The position numbers were made by a program, and so were the translations under genes. Under the pieces are notes generated by a model. That model saw only the letters and a list, made by a program, of their open reading frames with translations, had not been told where the DNA came from and did not search any database. From contig NZ_STGU01000005.1 in the NCBI RefSeq assembly GCF_004912135.1, positions 186,001 to 250,000 on the forward strand: a stretch of 64,000 nt of DNA, read 5' to 3'. This stretch comes from Rhizobium rosettiformans W3 (lineage in GTDB: Bacteria; Pseudomonadota; Alphaproteobacteria; Rhizobiales; Rhizobiaceae). This document shows, piece by piece, positions 11,265 through 20,046 of the stretch (position 1 is the stretch's first letter; every line of letters starts with the position of its first letter).

Positions 11265-12614
11265 ATGCCGATCAACATCACAATGCCGGCACTCTCTCCG
11301 ACGATGGAAGAGGGCAATCTGGCCAAGTGGCTGGTCAAGGAAGGCGACAAGGTCAAGTCTGGCGATGTCATCGCCGAGATCGAGACCGACAAGGCGACCA
11401 TGGAAGTGGAAGCCGTCGATGAAGGCACGGTTGCGAAGCTCGTCGTTCCCGCCGGCACCGAGGCCGTCAAGGTCAACGCCCTGATCGCGATCCTCGCCGA
11501 AGACGGTGAAGACGTCGCTGCCGCGGCCTCTTCCGGCGGTTCGTCCGCGCCGAAGGCCGAGGCTGCTCCGGCGCCCAAGGCTGAAGCAGCGCCGGCCGCG
11601 GCTGCAGCACCGGCTCCTTCGGCAACGCCTGCACCGGCAGCCGCCTCGGCAGCGCCCGCAGCCTCGACCGGCGAACGCGTCTTCGCATCGCCGCTGGCCC
11701 GTCGTCTCGCCAAGGAGGCTGGTCTCGATCTCAAGGCCCTCTCCGGCACCGGTCCAAAGGGCCGCGTCGTCAAGAGTGACATTGAGAAGGCCGTGAGCAC
11801 TGGTGGTGCGAAGGCTGCGCCTGCCCCTGCGGCAGCCGCTTCCGGCGCCGCGCCCCAGCCGGCTCTCGCCAAGGGTCCGTCGGACGAGGCCGTTCTCAAA
11901 AACTTCGCTGAAGGCTCCTACGAGCTCGTGCCGCATGACGGCATGCGCAAGACCATTGCCAAGCGCCTGCAGGAATCGAAGCAGACCATTCCGCATTTCT
12001 ACGTGTCCGTGGACTGCGAACTGGATGCGCTTCTGGCACTGCGCGCGCAGCTCAACGCTGCCGCCCCTGAAAAGGACGGCAAGCCGGGCTACAAGCTCTC
12101 GGTCAACGACATGGTGATCAAGGCCCTGGCCCTCGCGCTGCGCGATGTGCCGGACGCCAACGTCTCCTGGACCGACAGCGCCATGGTCAAGCACAAGCAT
12201 GCCGATGTCGGCGTGGCGGTCTCGATCCCCGGCGGCCTGATCACCCCGATCATCCGCAAGGCCGAGGAAAAGAGCCTGTCCACCATCTCCAACGAGATGA
12301 AGGACTTGGGCAAGCGCGCCAAGGACCGCAAGCTGAAGCCTGAAGAATATCAGGGCGGCACGACTGCCGTGTCCAACATGGGCATGATGGGCGTGAAGAG
12401 CTTCTCGGCCGTGGTCAACCCGCCGCATGCAACGATCCTTGCGGTCGGCGCCGGCGAAGAACGGGTCGTGGTCAAAAACGGCGAGATGAAGATCGCGAAC
12501 GTGATGACCGTAACGCTGTCCACCGACCACCGTTGCGTCGATGGCGCGCTGGGAGCCGAACTGCTCGGCGCTTTCAAGCGCTACATCGAAAATCCGATGG
12601 GCATGCTGGTCTGA
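11265..12614 (+). CDS. pdhC: Dihydrolipoamide acetyltransferase (E2 of pyruvate dehydrogenase)
   Basis: Core E2 subunit of 449 residues that carries acetyl groups from E1 to coenzyme A. Order of domains: lipoyl domain (residues 1-80, Lys43 in ETDKATM), a long Ala/Pro linker (about 85-135), the E3/E1-binding domain ([15 protein letters not shown] at about 141), a second linker, and the catalytic domain ending with the active-site motif [12 protein letters not shown] near the C-terminus. The start follows GGGGAGGCG. An SGNH hydrolase gene begins 16 bases downstream and may be co-transcribed. Confidence 0.97.
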   Translation: MPINITMPALSPTMEEGNLAKWLVKEGDKVKSGDVIAEIETDKATMEVEAVDEGTVAKLVVPAGTEAVKVNALIAILAEDGEDVAAAASSGGSSAPKAEAAPAPKAEAAPAAAAAPAPSATPAPAAASAAPAASTGERVFASPLARRLAKEAGLDLKALSGTGPKGRVVKSDIEKAVSTGGAKAAPAPAAAASGAAPQPALAKGPSDEAVLKNFAEGSYELVPHDGMRKTIAKRLQESKQTIPHFYVSVDCELDALLALRAQLNAAAPEKDGKPGYKLSVNDMVIKALALALRDVPDANVSWTDSAMVKHKHADVGVAVSIPGGLITPIIRKAEEKSLSTISNEMKDLGKRAKDRKLKPEEYQGGTTAVSNMGMMGVKSFSAVVNPPHATILAVGAGEERVVVKNGEMKIANVMTVTLSTDHRCVDGALGAELLGAFKRYIENPMGMLV

Positions 12615-12630
12615 TCGAGAGGGCGGTGCA

Positions 12631-13269
12631 ATGAAGACCGTTCTTGCCTACGGCGACAGCCTGACATGGGGATACGATCCGGTGAACCTGGGTCGGCATG
12701 CCCACGAGGATCGCTGGACGAGCGTCTTGAAAAAGGCGCTCGGCCATGGGGTCCGGGTGATCGCCGAAGGCCTGAACGGCCGCACCACCGCCTATGACGA
12801 CCATCTCGCAGATTGCGAGCGCAACGGCGTGAAGCTGCTGCCGAGCATTCTGGAGACGCACAAGCCGATCGATCTCGTGATCTTCCTGCTCGGCACCAAT
12901 GACATGAAGCGCGGGATCGGCGGTTCGGCGATTGCCGCCACCAAGGGTGTGGATCGACTGATTAAACTCGTGCGCCATCATGACTGGGGCTTCGGCTACG
13001 AAGGGCCGGACATCCTGCTCGTTTCGCCGCCACCGATCTGCGACACGGCCAATGTCCATTTCGCGGCCATGTTCAAGGGTGGGATGGACGAAGCGGCCAT
13101 GCTGGCGAGCTATTACAGCGATCTCGCAGACGAGACCGGCTGCGGCTTCTTCGATGCGGGCTCCGTCGCGAAGACCACGCCGCTGGATGGCATCCATCTG
13201 GACGCTGAAAACACCCGAGCCATTGGACGCGGCCTTGAGCCGATCGTCCGGATGATGCTCGGTCTTTGA
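12631..13269 (+). CDS. SGNH/GDSL-family hydrolase (arylesterase-like)
   Basis: A 212-residue serine esterase of the SGNH superfamily. Block I is GDSLTWGYDP with Ser10 as nucleophile, block III is LGTNDMK, and block V is DGIHLD with the Asp/His pair of the triad. No signal peptide is visible, so it is probably cytoplasmic. The closest type I recognise is the arylesterase/acyltransferase group that includes the Mycobacterium smegmatis enzyme MsAcT. The physiological substrate is unknown. The start ATG lies 16 bases after pdhC with GAGAGGGCGG upstream, so it appears to ride in the pdh operon. Confidence 0.88.
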   Translation: MKTVLAYGDSLTWGYDPVNLGRHAHEDRWTSVLKKALGHGVRVIAEGLNGRTTAYDDHLADCERNGVKLLPSILETHKPIDLVIFLLGTNDMKRGIGGSAIAATKGVDRLIKLVRHHDWGFGYEGPDILLVSPPPICDTANVHFAAMFKGGMDEAAMLASYYSDLADETGCGFFDAGSVAKTTPLDGIHLDAENTRAIGRGLEPIVRMMLGL

Positions 13270-13305
13270 AGAAAAACCGCGGCCTGAACTCTCCGTCAGG
13301 GCGCG

Positions 13306-13319
13306 TTGATCAAAATCAA
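13306..13319. promoter_or_regulatory. FNR/FixK-type box upstream of the YdcH-like gene
   Basis: TTGATCAAAATCAA matches the consensus TTGAT-N4-ATCAA of FNR, FnrL and FixK regulators at every fixed position. It is 61 bases upstream of the DUF465 start codon, a distance that would suit an activator centred near -41.5 if the leader is about 25-30 bases. Regulation by oxygen is inferred. Confidence 0.7.
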
Positions 13320-13380
13320 GGAGGTCTTGTGCGCTGCGTCTAACCTGAACCCATCAACCCCCGAAAGAGGAGATGGGATC

Positions 13381-13647
13381 ATGTCGAACACACCGCACGA
13401 ACTGGCAGTGGAATTCCCGGAACACGTCGCGCTGATGCGTCATCTGAAGGAAACGGATGGTCACTTCGCGAGATTGTTCGATGCCTATCACGATGTGAAC
13501 CGGGCCATCCACCGCGCCGAAACTGATATCGAGCCTGCAGACGACTTCCATATCGTGGAAATGCGCAAGAAGCGGATGCAGCTCAAGGATGAAATCTACG
13601 GGATGCTGGTTCGTCACGAACCGGAGGCCGAGACACCCGCAGCCTGA
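13381..13647 (+). CDS. YdcH-like small protein, DUF465
   Basis: An 88-residue, highly charged, mainly helical protein with the DUF465/YdcH features: a central FARLFDAYHDVNRAIHRAE segment and the near-terminal MRKKRMQLKDEIYGML helix. The molecular function of the family is not established. The ATG at 13381 follows GAAAGAGGAGATGG. A perfect FNR/FixK-type box lies 61 bases upstream, so expression may rise when oxygen is low. It is between the SGNH hydrolase and lpd, and it probably has its own promoter. Confidence 0.85.
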   Translation: MSNTPHELAVEFPEHVALMRHLKETDGHFARLFDAYHDVNRAIHRAETDIEPADDFHIVEMRKKRMQLKDEIYGMLVRHEPEAETPAA

Positions 13648-13723
13648 GGGTCTCGCTTCCAGTCCCGAAACGGGCCTCCGCTTGGAGCGGGGGCTCGCAG
13701 GAAACCGAGGAGTGGAAGCGCCC

Positions 13724-15169
13724 ATGTCGAATGCTTACGACGTCATCATCATCGGCTCCGGCCCCGGCGGTTACGTCACCGCCATCCGTGCCGCCCAGCT
13801 CGGCCTGAAGACCGCGATCGTCGAACGCGAACATCTGGGCGGCATCTGCCTCAACTGGGGTTGCATCCCGACCAAGGCATTGCTGCGCTCGGCCGAGATC
13901 CTCGACCACGCCAACCACGCCAAGGCCTATGGCCTGACGCTGAACGGCACGATGACCGCCGACGTCAAGGACGTGGTCGCCCGGTCCCGTGGCGTCTCGG
14001 CTCGCCTGAACGGCGGCGTCGCCTTCCTGATGAAGAAGAACAAGATCGACGTCATCTGGGGCGAAGCCAAGCTTTCCAAGCCCGGCGAGATCGTCGTCGG
14101 CAAGATGTCGAAGCCCGTCATTGAGCCGCAGAACCCGGTTCCGAAGGGCGTGCTGGGCGAGGGCACCTATACCGCCAAGCACATCATCGTGGCCACCGGC
14201 GCCCGTCCGCGGGCGCTTCCCGGCATCGAACCGGATGGCAAGTTGATCTGGACCTATTTCGAAGCGATGAAGCCGGAGTTCATGCCGAAGTCGCTGGTTG
14301 TCATGGGCTCGGGCGCGATCGGCATCGAATTCGCCTCCTTCTACCGCTCCATGGGCGTGGATGTGACCGTCGTCGAACTGATGCCGAACATCATGCCGGT
14401 CGAAGATGTCGAGATCTCCACCTTCGCCCGCAAGCAGCTGGAAAAGCGCGGCCTGAAGATCATCACCGAAGCCAAGGTCTCGAAGGTCGAGAAGGGCGCA
14501 AACTCCATCACCGCCCATGTCGAGACCAAGGATGGCAAGGTCCAGACGATCACCGCTGACCGCCTGATCTCCGCCGTCGGCGTGCAGGGTAATATCGAAA
14601 ACCTCGGCCTCGAAGCGCTCGGCGTGAAGACCGATCGCGGCTGCATCGTCATCGACGGTTATGGCAAGACCAATGTGCCGGGCCTCTATGCGATCGGCGA
14701 CGTCGCCGGCCCGCCGATGCTTGCCCACAAGGCTGAGCACGAGGGTGTCATCTGCATCGAGAAGATCGCCGGCGTGCCGGGCGTCCACCCGATGGACAAG
14801 GGCAAGATCCCGGGCTGCACCTATTGCAACCCGCAGGTGGCCTCGGTCGGTCTGACGGAAGCCAAGGCGAAAGAACAGGGCCGCGACATCCGCGTCGGCC
14901 GCTATTCCTTCGCCGCAAACGGCAAGGCGATCGCGCTCGGCGAAGACCAGGGCATGATCAAGACGATCTTCGACAAGAAGACCGGCGAACTGCTCGGTGC
15001 CCACATGGTCGGCGCGGAAGTGACCGAACTCATTCAGGGCTTCGTCGTTGCGATGAACCTCGAGACGACGGAAGAAGAACTGATGCACACGATCTTCCCG
15101 CATCCGACGCTCTCGGAAATGATGAAGGAAAGCGTGCTCGACGCCTATGGTCGGGTATTGAACGCCTAA
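13724..15169 (+). CDS. lpdA: Dihydrolipoyl dehydrogenase (E3)
   Basis: FAD-dependent oxidoreductase of 481 residues that reoxidises dihydrolipoamide with NAD+ for the pyruvate dehydrogenase complex. It has the N-terminal FAD motif IIIGSGPGGYVTAIRAA, the redox disulfide motif GGICLNWGCIPTKALL, the NAD motif VMGSGAIGIEFASFY and the C-terminal catalytic HPHPTLSEMMKE region (here FPHPTLSEMM). The ATG at 13724 follows ACCGAGGAGTGG. The insertion-like stretch around residues 110-145, with FLMKKNKIDVIWGEAK, is usual in alphaproteobacterial PDH-type E3 enzymes. Adjacent to lipA, which supplies lipoate to the complex. Confidence 0.97.
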   Translation: MSNAYDVIIIGSGPGGYVTAIRAAQLGLKTAIVEREHLGGICLNWGCIPTKALLRSAEILDHANHAKAYGLTLNGTMTADVKDVVARSRGVSARLNGGVAFLMKKNKIDVIWGEAKLSKPGEIVVGKMSKPVIEPQNPVPKGVLGEGTYTAKHIIVATGARPRALPGIEPDGKLIWTYFEAMKPEFMPKSLVVMGSGAIGIEFASFYRSMGVDVTVVELMPNIMPVEDVEISTFARKQLEKRGLKIITEAKVSKVEKGANSITAHVETKDGKVQTITADRLISAVGVQGNIENLGLEALGVKTDRGCIVIDGYGKTNVPGLYAIGDVAGPPMLAHKAEHEGVICIEKIAGVPGVHPMDKGKIPGCTYCNPQVASVGLTEAKAKEQGRDIRVGRYSFAANGKAIALGEDQGMIKTIFDKKTGELLGAHMVGAEVTELIQGFVVAMNLETTEEELMHTIFPHPTLSEMMKESVLDAYGRVLNA

Positions 15170-15244
15170 AGTCCGGTTGTGAAAGGCCACCTTGCCGCCT
15201 ATATGGGCGGCAGGGTCAAAACAGATGCTCGAAAGGATAACGCC

Positions 15245-15499
15245 GTGGCAGGTTTTGAAGTCGGTATCATCGCGACGATCTTCTTCGGCGGTCTTGCGGG
15301 CTGGCTGGCCGGCAAGCTCATGGACATGCGCTTCGGCGTCTTCATGAACATCGTCATCGGCATCGTCGGTGCGGCGATCGCCGCCGCCATTTTCCGCCGC
15401 CTCGGCATTTTCGTCGAGGGCGACTGGCTCGGCTACCTGATCACCAGTTTTGTCGGCGCAAGCCTGCTTCTCTTCATCGCCCGCCTCGTCCGGCGATAA
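15245..15499 (+). CDS. GlsB/YeaQ/YmgE-family small membrane protein
   Basis: An 84-residue protein with three hydrophobic segments ([56 protein letters not shown]) and the Gly-rich turns typical of the transglycosylase-associated/GlsB family. In other bacteria members are stress-induced, but the molecular role is unknown. The start is a GTG at 15245 preceded by GAAAGGATAA. It is located between lpd and lipA, 37 bases before the lipA start, so it is likely part of the same transcript. Confidence 0.85.
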   Translation: MAGFEVGIIATIFFGGLAGWLAGKLMDMRFGVFMNIVIGIVGAAIAAAIFRRLGIFVEGDWLGYLITSFVGASLLLFIARLVRR

Positions 15500-15536
15500 C
15501 CACAAAGGCCGCGTCTGCGGCACAAGGGGTCTACCT

Positions 15537-16517
15537 ATGGTCACCATCCTCGACAGGATCAATCTTGCTCCGGCTGCGGCCGAGGAGAAGCGCGTCCGTC
15601 ACCCGGAAAAGGCGCACAAGCCCGATACCGAGGTGATGCGGAAGCCCGAATGGATCCGCGTCAAGGCGCCGACGTCGAAGGGCTACCACGAGACCCGGGA
15701 CCTCGTGCGCTCGCACAAGCTGGTGACCGTCTGCGAGGAGGCCGGCTGCCCCAATATCGGCGAGTGCTGGGACAAGAAACACGCGACCTTCATGATCATG
15801 GGTGAGATCTGCACCCGCGCCTGCGCCTTCTGCAACGTCGCGACCGGCAAGCCCAACGCGCTCGATCGTGACGAGCCCGCCAATGTGGCCAAGGCGGTCC
15901 GTCAGATGGGCTTGAACCACGTCGTCATCACCTCCGTCGACCGTGACGACCTCGCCGATGGCGGCGCGGAACATTTCGAGCAGGTGATCTGGGCCATCCG
16001 CGAGGCCTCGCCGGAAACGACGATCGAGATCTTGACCCCCGACTTCCTGAAGAAGCCGGGCGCTTTGGAGCGTGTCGTCGCGGCCAAGCCCGATGTCTTC
16101 AACCACAACATGGAAACCGTGCCCGGCAATTATCTGACGGTCCGTCCGGGTGCGCGTTATTTCCACTCCGTCCGCCTGCTGCAGCGGGTGAAGGAACTCG
16201 ACCCGACCATGTTCACCAAGTCCGGCATCATGGTCGGCCTTGGCGAGGAGCGCAACGAAGTGCTGCAGCTGATGGACGACCTGCGCACGGCGGATGTCGA
16301 CTTCCTGACCATCGGCCAGTATCTCCAGCCGACCCGCAAGCACCACAAGGTCGAGCGCTTCGTCACGCCGGAAGAGTTCAAGTCCTACGAGGACATCGCC
16401 TATACCAAGGGTTTCCTGATGGTATCCTCAAGCCCGCTGACCCGCTCGTCACACCATGCCGGCGATGACTTCGCGCGGCTGAAGGCGGCGCGAGAGAAGC
16501 TGGTCGCCAAGGCCTGA
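15537..16517 (+). CDS. lipA: Lipoyl synthase
   Basis: Radical-SAM enzyme that inserts two sulfurs into protein-bound octanoate, producing the lipoate of PdhB, PdhC and other complexes. The 326-residue protein has the auxiliary cluster ligands in [12 protein letters not shown], the radical-SAM CxxxCxxC motif in [10 protein letters not shown] and the terminal [15 protein letters not shown] containing the conserved cluster-ligand serine. The start at 15537 gives the normal length. Placement after lpd fits its role in the complex. It is followed by the convergent parE. Confidence 0.98.
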   Translation: MVTILDRINLAPAAAEEKRVRHPEKAHKPDTEVMRKPEWIRVKAPTSKGYHETRDLVRSHKLVTVCEEAGCPNIGECWDKKHATFMIMGEICTRACAFCNVATGKPNALDRDEPANVAKAVRQMGLNHVVITSVDRDDLADGGAEHFEQVIWAIREASPETTIEILTPDFLKKPGALERVVAAKPDVFNHNMETVPGNYLTVRPGARYFHSVRLLQRVKELDPTMFTKSGIMVGLGEERNEVLQLMDDLRTADVDFLTIGQYLQPTRKHHKVERFVTPEEFKSYEDIAYTKGFLMVSSSPLTRSSHHAGDDFARLKAAREKLVAKA

Positions 16518-16521
16518 CTAG

Positions 16522-16815
16522 TTACCCGAGCGTGTCCTGCCAATCCTCGCGCGCGTTCGGGACCGCTATAATCAGGACGTCTCCGCTTGGCTTGATGCTA
16601 TAGATGACGAGATGTGGTCCTGTGGGATGAACGCGCACAGGCGGCGTGATCTGCATGCGCTCTCTCTCCATGCGAGGGTTTTCGGCAATCAGAGCGAAAA
16701 CGTGTTCGAGATGAGTATGGGAGGCCTCAGCCTGCGTCTCGCCAAAAGTCTCCACGCCGTGCCGATAGATCTTGCGGACATCCTCAGCTGCTCGACGGGT
16801 GAGCCGGTAGCTCAA
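16522..16815 (-). CDS. parE: ParE/RelE-superfamily toxin
   Basis: A 97-residue type II toxin with the ParE-like pattern: start MSYRLTRRAAEDVRKIYRHG, a central VRVHPTGPHLVIYSI strand pair, and the C-terminal VPNAREDWQDTLG. ParE proteins poison DNA gyrase, while RelE relatives cleave mRNA; sequence alone does not decide the target. The start overlaps the antitoxin stop by four bases, the classical coupled antitoxin-toxin arrangement. It lies convergent to lipA with only four bases between the stops. Confidence 0.85.
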   Translation of the reverse strand: MSYRLTRRAAEDVRKIYRHGVETFGETQAEASHTHLEHVFALIAENPRMERERMQITPPVRVHPTGPHLVIYSIKPSGDVLIIAVPNAREDWQDTLG

Positions 16816-17057
16816 GCAGATTTGTTCCGCTGATCCTTCAGGGAGTGGAGGATATCCAGCATGCTCTCGTCGCTTTCGCCACTGGCGATCCCCGCGTCGA
16901 CAATTGCCTGGATACGGGCAACTTCTTTTTGGCGTTCTTGGTCCTGGTTGATCAGGTCTTGGATATAGGCCGCCTCGTCGGCGAACTGACCCTCTTGAGT
17001 CTGGTCGTCGACGAATTGCTTCATCTTGTCGGGCAGCCGAATGCTGAGCTTGGCCAT
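16812..17057 (-). CDS. parD: ParD-like ribbon-helix-helix antitoxin
   Basis: An 81-residue antitoxin. The N-terminal MAKLSIRLPDKMKQFVDDQ is a ribbon-helix-helix DNA-binding start, and the acidic C-terminal part should bind the toxin. The chain includes a characteristic YIQDLINQDQERQ helix. It precedes and overlaps parE by four bases and presumably autorepresses the pair. The module sits between lipA and a divergent P-loop gene, consistent with insertion as a small cassette into core sequence, though no boundary repeats were found. Confidence 0.87.
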   Translation of the reverse strand: MAKLSIRLPDKMKQFVDDQTQEGQFADEAAYIQDLINQDQERQKEVARIQAIVDAGIASGESDESMLDILHSLKDQRNKSA

Positions 17058-17142
17058 AGATCTGTCTCCTGTGACCAGATGTTGCTCGCGTCAGAATAAA
17101 AAGTCAAAGCTCAGCACACTGAACGAGAGCGAGGCGAATCGA

Positions 17143-17712
17143 GTGCGTGACCTTCCGATATCCGAAGAAGCCGCGAACCACCTGCGCAAGGCGCGGCGCA
17201 TTTGCGTCATCGGATCCTCCGGCGGCGGAAAAAGCACTCTGTCGCAGAAGCTCGCAAGCGGTCTCGGTCTCCAGTACGTCTCCATCGACAGGGACGTGCG
17301 CTGGTTGCCCGGGTGGCAGGAGCGGGGCAGGGAGGAGCAACGTGGACGATTGAGCGCCTTCGTTGCCGGCGAGGCTTGGGTGATTGATGGCAGTGGCTCG
17401 TCGTCCTTCGACATCAGGCTGCCGCGCACGGATCTCATCATCTGGTTGCGGCTTCCCCGATGGAAATGTCTGCTCGGCATTGCAAAGAGGGTCTATCGTT
17501 TCAGGGGGACGGTGCGGCCGGATATGGCAGAAGGATGCCCCGAGCCTTTGCCCGATCGCGATTTCCTCTCCTACATCTGGAACTTCGAGCGCCGCTATGC
17601 CCCGCGCATCATCCAGGAAATCGAGCGCCACGGACCGAACGTGCCGGTAATCACGCTGAAATCCCATGGCGAAATGGCGCACCTGCTTGATCTCGCCGGG
17701 CTTCCTCATTAA
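17143..17712 (+). CDS. P-loop NTPase, adenylate-kinase-like / FlaR topology-modulation-like
   Basis: A 189-residue P-loop protein with Walker A GSSGGGKST at residues 24-32 and the pattern WVIDGSGSSSFDIRLPRTDLIIWL, which is characteristic of the AAA/adenylate-kinase-like proteins annotated as topology modulation proteins. The substrate is unknown. The GTG at 17143 was chosen because coding character continues from there and the region before it overlaps the parD leader; the open frame extends further upstream, so the start is uncertain. It lies ten bases before the COQ10-like gene. Confidence 0.75.
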   Translation: MRDLPISEEAANHLRKARRICVIGSSGGGKSTLSQKLASGLGLQYVSIDRDVRWLPGWQERGREEQRGRLSAFVAGEAWVIDGSGSSSFDIRLPRTDLIIWLRLPRWKCLLGIAKRVYRFRGTVRPDMAEGCPEPLPDRDFLSYIWNFERRYAPRIIQEIERHGPNVPVITLKSHGEMAHLLDLAGLPH

Positions 17713-17721
17713 GTCGCTGAT

Positions 17722-18174
17722 ATGCCTCAGTTCGAAACCCGCCGCCTCGTCAAGCACTCGCCCGACCGCATGTACGCTCTTGTTGCCGACATCGAGCGTT
17801 ACCCGGAGTTTTTGCCGCTCTGCGAGGCACTCAGCATCCGCTCGCGCCGCGAACGCGACGGCAAGGAGCTTCTGCTCGCGGACATGACGGTGGGCTACAA
17901 GGCCATCCGGGAGACCTTCACGACCCAGGTACTGCTGACGCCGGCCGAGCGTGCCATTGACGTCAAGTATATCGAGGGTCCGTTCCGCTATCTCGACAAT
18001 CGCTGGCGCTTCGAAGAGACCGCCGACGGCGGCTGCTCGGTTCACTTCTTCATCGACTACGAGTTCAAGAACCGCATTCTTGGCGCGCTGATGGGTTCGA
18101 TGTTCGACCGCGCCTTCCGCATGTTTTCCGAAGCCTTCGAGACGCGCGCCGACAAGATCTATGCCAGCGTCTGA
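17722..18174 (+). CDS. COQ10/RatA-family START-domain protein
   Basis: A 150-residue polyketide cyclase/START-like protein. The pattern LVKHSPDRMYALVADIERYPEFLPLCEAL is the hallmark of the COQ10 and RatA family; eukaryotic COQ10 binds ubiquinone and supports respiration, while E. coli RatA has been described as a ribosome-association toxin. In alphaproteobacteria the quinone-binding role is more often assumed. It follows the lipoate/PDH genes, as in other rhizobia. The 3' end overlaps the convergent pncC by 16 bases. Confidence 0.87.
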   Translation: MPQFETRRLVKHSPDRMYALVADIERYPEFLPLCEALSIRSRRERDGKELLLADMTVGYKAIRETFTTQVLLTPAERAIDVKYIEGPFRYLDNRWRFEETADGGCSVHFFIDYEFKNRILGALMGSMFDRAFRMFSEAFETRADKIYASV

Positions 18175-18665
18175 GCCGCAGCCGAGAGCATCTCAAGCGC
18201 TGTCCTGATGGTCGCAAGGCGCACTTCCGAACGCCCGATATCGCCGTAGCGCATTTCCTTGTGATCGATGAGACCTGAGCGGGTCTTCAAAGCGAGATGC
18301 ACGAGGCCAACCGGCTTCTCGGCCGATCCGCCGCCCGGACCGGCAATACCGGTAACGGCCACCGCCACGAAAGCATCGGAACGCATCAGCGCTCCATGCG
18401 CCATTTGCAACGCCGTCTCCCTGGACACGGCGCCGTAGACCTCCAGAACTTTCGCCGAAACCCCGATCAGGTCCATTTTTGCCTGATTGGTATAGGTGAC
18501 GAAGCCCCGGTCGACCACGGCGGAAGAGCCTGCGATCTCGGTCAGTGCTCCCGCGATCAATCCGCCGGTGCAGGATTCAGCAGTCGCGATCATCCAGTCT
18601 CGCGTGCGATAAGTCGACACGATGGCGGCCGCCTGCGCTTCGATCTCTGCCGGATAAAGCCCCAT
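18159..18665 (-). CDS. pncC: CinA C-terminal-domain protein (nicotinamide-nucleotide amidohydrolase)
   Basis: A 168-residue stand-alone CinA_C domain with the motifs ATAESCTGGLIAGALTE and GIAGPGGGSAEKPVG. Members deamidate NMN to NaMN in pyridine nucleotide recycling. No N-terminal CinA nucleotide-hydrolase domain is present, so it is the short PncC form. It lies two bases downstream of ispDF on the same strand and is therefore probably co-transcribed with it. The 3' end overlaps the convergent COQ10-like gene. Confidence 0.92.
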   Translation of the reverse strand: MGLYPAEIEAQAAAIVSTYRTRDWMIATAESCTGGLIAGALTEIAGSSAVVDRGFVTYTNQAKMDLIGVSAKVLEVYGAVSRETALQMAHGALMRSDAFVAVAVTGIAGPGGGSAEKPVGLVHLALKTRSGLIDHKEMRYGDIGRSEVRLATIRTALEMLSAAAQTLA

Positions 18666-18667
18666 GG

Positions 18668-19873
18668 CTACGCTCCCCGATAGACAACCGTCGCCGTGGC
18701 GATCGCCGCAATCCCCTCGCGCCGGCCGACAAATCCGATCGTCTCGTTCGTCGTTGCTTTCACCGAGCAGCGGTCGAGAGAGATGTCGAGGATTTCGGCG
18801 AGCTTCTCGCGCATGGCCTGACGATGCGGCCCGATCTTCGGCGCTTCGGCAATTAACGAAATATCTGCATTCATGATCGTGCCGCCGGCTGCCTGAACGA
18901 TCCTCGCAGCATGCTCCAGGAAGATGCGCGATGGCGCGCCTTTCCAGCGCATGTCGGAGGGCGGAAAGTGATCGCCGATATCGCCAGCGCCGCAGGTGGC
19001 GAGCAGGGCGTCCGTCAGCGCATGCAGCGCCACATCGGCATCGGAATGTCCCTTCAGCTTCTGGTCATGCGGAATGAAGATGCCGCAAAGGGTTACGCCA
19101 TCGCCCGCCTCGAGCTGGTGCACGTCATAGCCGTTTCCGGTCCGGACATCGGGAAGCGCGAGGCCTTTCAGTTTCTCGTCCGCCATGGCGATATCCCTCT
19201 GAACGGTCAGTTTGACGTTGTCGATCGAGCCTTCGACGAGATGAACCGGAATGCCGGCCCACTCTGCAATCGAGGCGTCGTCTGTGAAGGCCATGGCCTT
19301 TTCTTCGGCCGCCCGCTCGTGCGCGCCGAGGATGGTGTCATAGAAGAAGCTCTGCGGCGTCTGGGCGGCATGGAGGTCGTGGCGCGGAACGGTGGCGGTG
19401 ATCACTCCGGAGGCGTCTGCGCGTTTGATCGTGTCGGAGACCGGAACGGCCGGCAGGATGGCGACGTGACCCGCAGCAAGGCCGGCGGCGACCCGCTCCA
19501 GAAGGTCCCCGTTAACGAAGGGGCGAACGCCGTCCTGAATCATCACGTAATTGACACCGTGTCCCTGCAGCGCCCGCAAGCCGTTCAGCACGGAGGCTTG
19601 CCGGGTTGCGCCGCCCGTCACGATGATGAGCTCTTCCCGTGCCGGCAGGTCCGCAACGGCCTGATCCAGCAAGGCGCGGTCATCCGGATGAATGACCACC
19701 GCGATCGGACCACTTTTGGGCCAGTCGAGGAAGGCCTTGAGCGTGTGCCAGATGACCGGCCTGCCGCCGATCCGGCGGTATTGCTTGGGCCCCTCGACAG
19801 AAGCGCCGGCGCGTTCTCCGCGTCCTGCAGCCACCACGACGACCCCGATTGTTCCGCTCAGCCCTTGCTCCAT
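18668..19873 (-). CDS. ispDF: Bifunctional IspD/IspF (MEP isoprenoid pathway)
   Basis: Fused enzyme of 401 residues catalysing two steps of the non-mevalonate isoprenoid pathway: 2-C-methyl-D-erythritol 4-phosphate cytidylyltransferase (N-terminal, motif [12 protein letters not shown]) and 2-C-methyl-D-erythritol 2,4-cyclodiphosphate synthase (from about residue 240, motifs [13 protein letters not shown] and [17 protein letters not shown]). The fusion is characteristic of several alphaproteobacteria. An ATG at 19873 was chosen over the one eight codons upstream because the N-terminal strand starts there. Divergent from dusB. Confidence 0.96.
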   Translation of the reverse strand: MEQGLSGTIGVVVVAAGRGERAGASVEGPKQYRRIGGRPVIWHTLKAFLDWPKSGPIAVVIHPDDRALLDQAVADLPAREELIIVTGGATRQASVLNGLRALQGHGVNYVMIQDGVRPFVNGDLLERVAAGLAAGHVAILPAVPVSDTIKRADASGVITATVPRHDLHAAQTPQSFFYDTILGAHERAAEEKAMAFTDDASIAEWAGIPVHLVEGSIDNVKLTVQRDIAMADEKLKGLALPDVRTGNGYDVHQLEAGDGVTLCGIFIPHDQKLKGHSDADVALHALTDALLATCGAGDIGDHFPPSDMRWKGAPSRIFLEHAARIVQAAGGTIMNADISLIAEAPKIGPHRQAMREKLAEILDISLDRCSVKATTNETIGFVGRREGIAAIATATVVYRGA

Positions 19874-19978
19874 TGCCCCGCCTGGTCCATGACACATTTT
19901 CTTCGCACCCGTGCTCTATCGGCTCGGCATCAGCTTTTCCAGCATTTGCACGATTTTTTATCGCTGCGCGAGCTTTGC

Positions 19979-19996
19979 CTCTTGGCAAGCCAAGAG
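19979..19996. promoter_or_regulatory. Inverted repeat upstream of the dusB-ntrBC operon
   Basis: CTCTTGG at 19979-19985 and CCAAGAG at 19990-19996 are perfect reverse complements separated by CAAG. It lies 51 bases upstream of dusB in the divergent ispDF/dusB gap and is placed well for an operator of the nitrogen-control operon. It does not match the classical NtrC enhancer, so the binding factor is unknown. Confidence 0.35.
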
Positions 19997-20046
19997 TGAC
20001 TGTCTAAAAATAATGCAAATGCGTCCTTTGCCTGAAAGATAATCAT

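Noticed and set aside
8667..12530. A 1287-codon open frame on the minus strand opposite ftsB and pdhABC
   Set aside because: Its translation is rich in Asp, His, Gly and Arg and lacks any domain; it mirrors the strong codon bias of pdhA, pdhB and pdhC, which are unmistakable on the plus strand.
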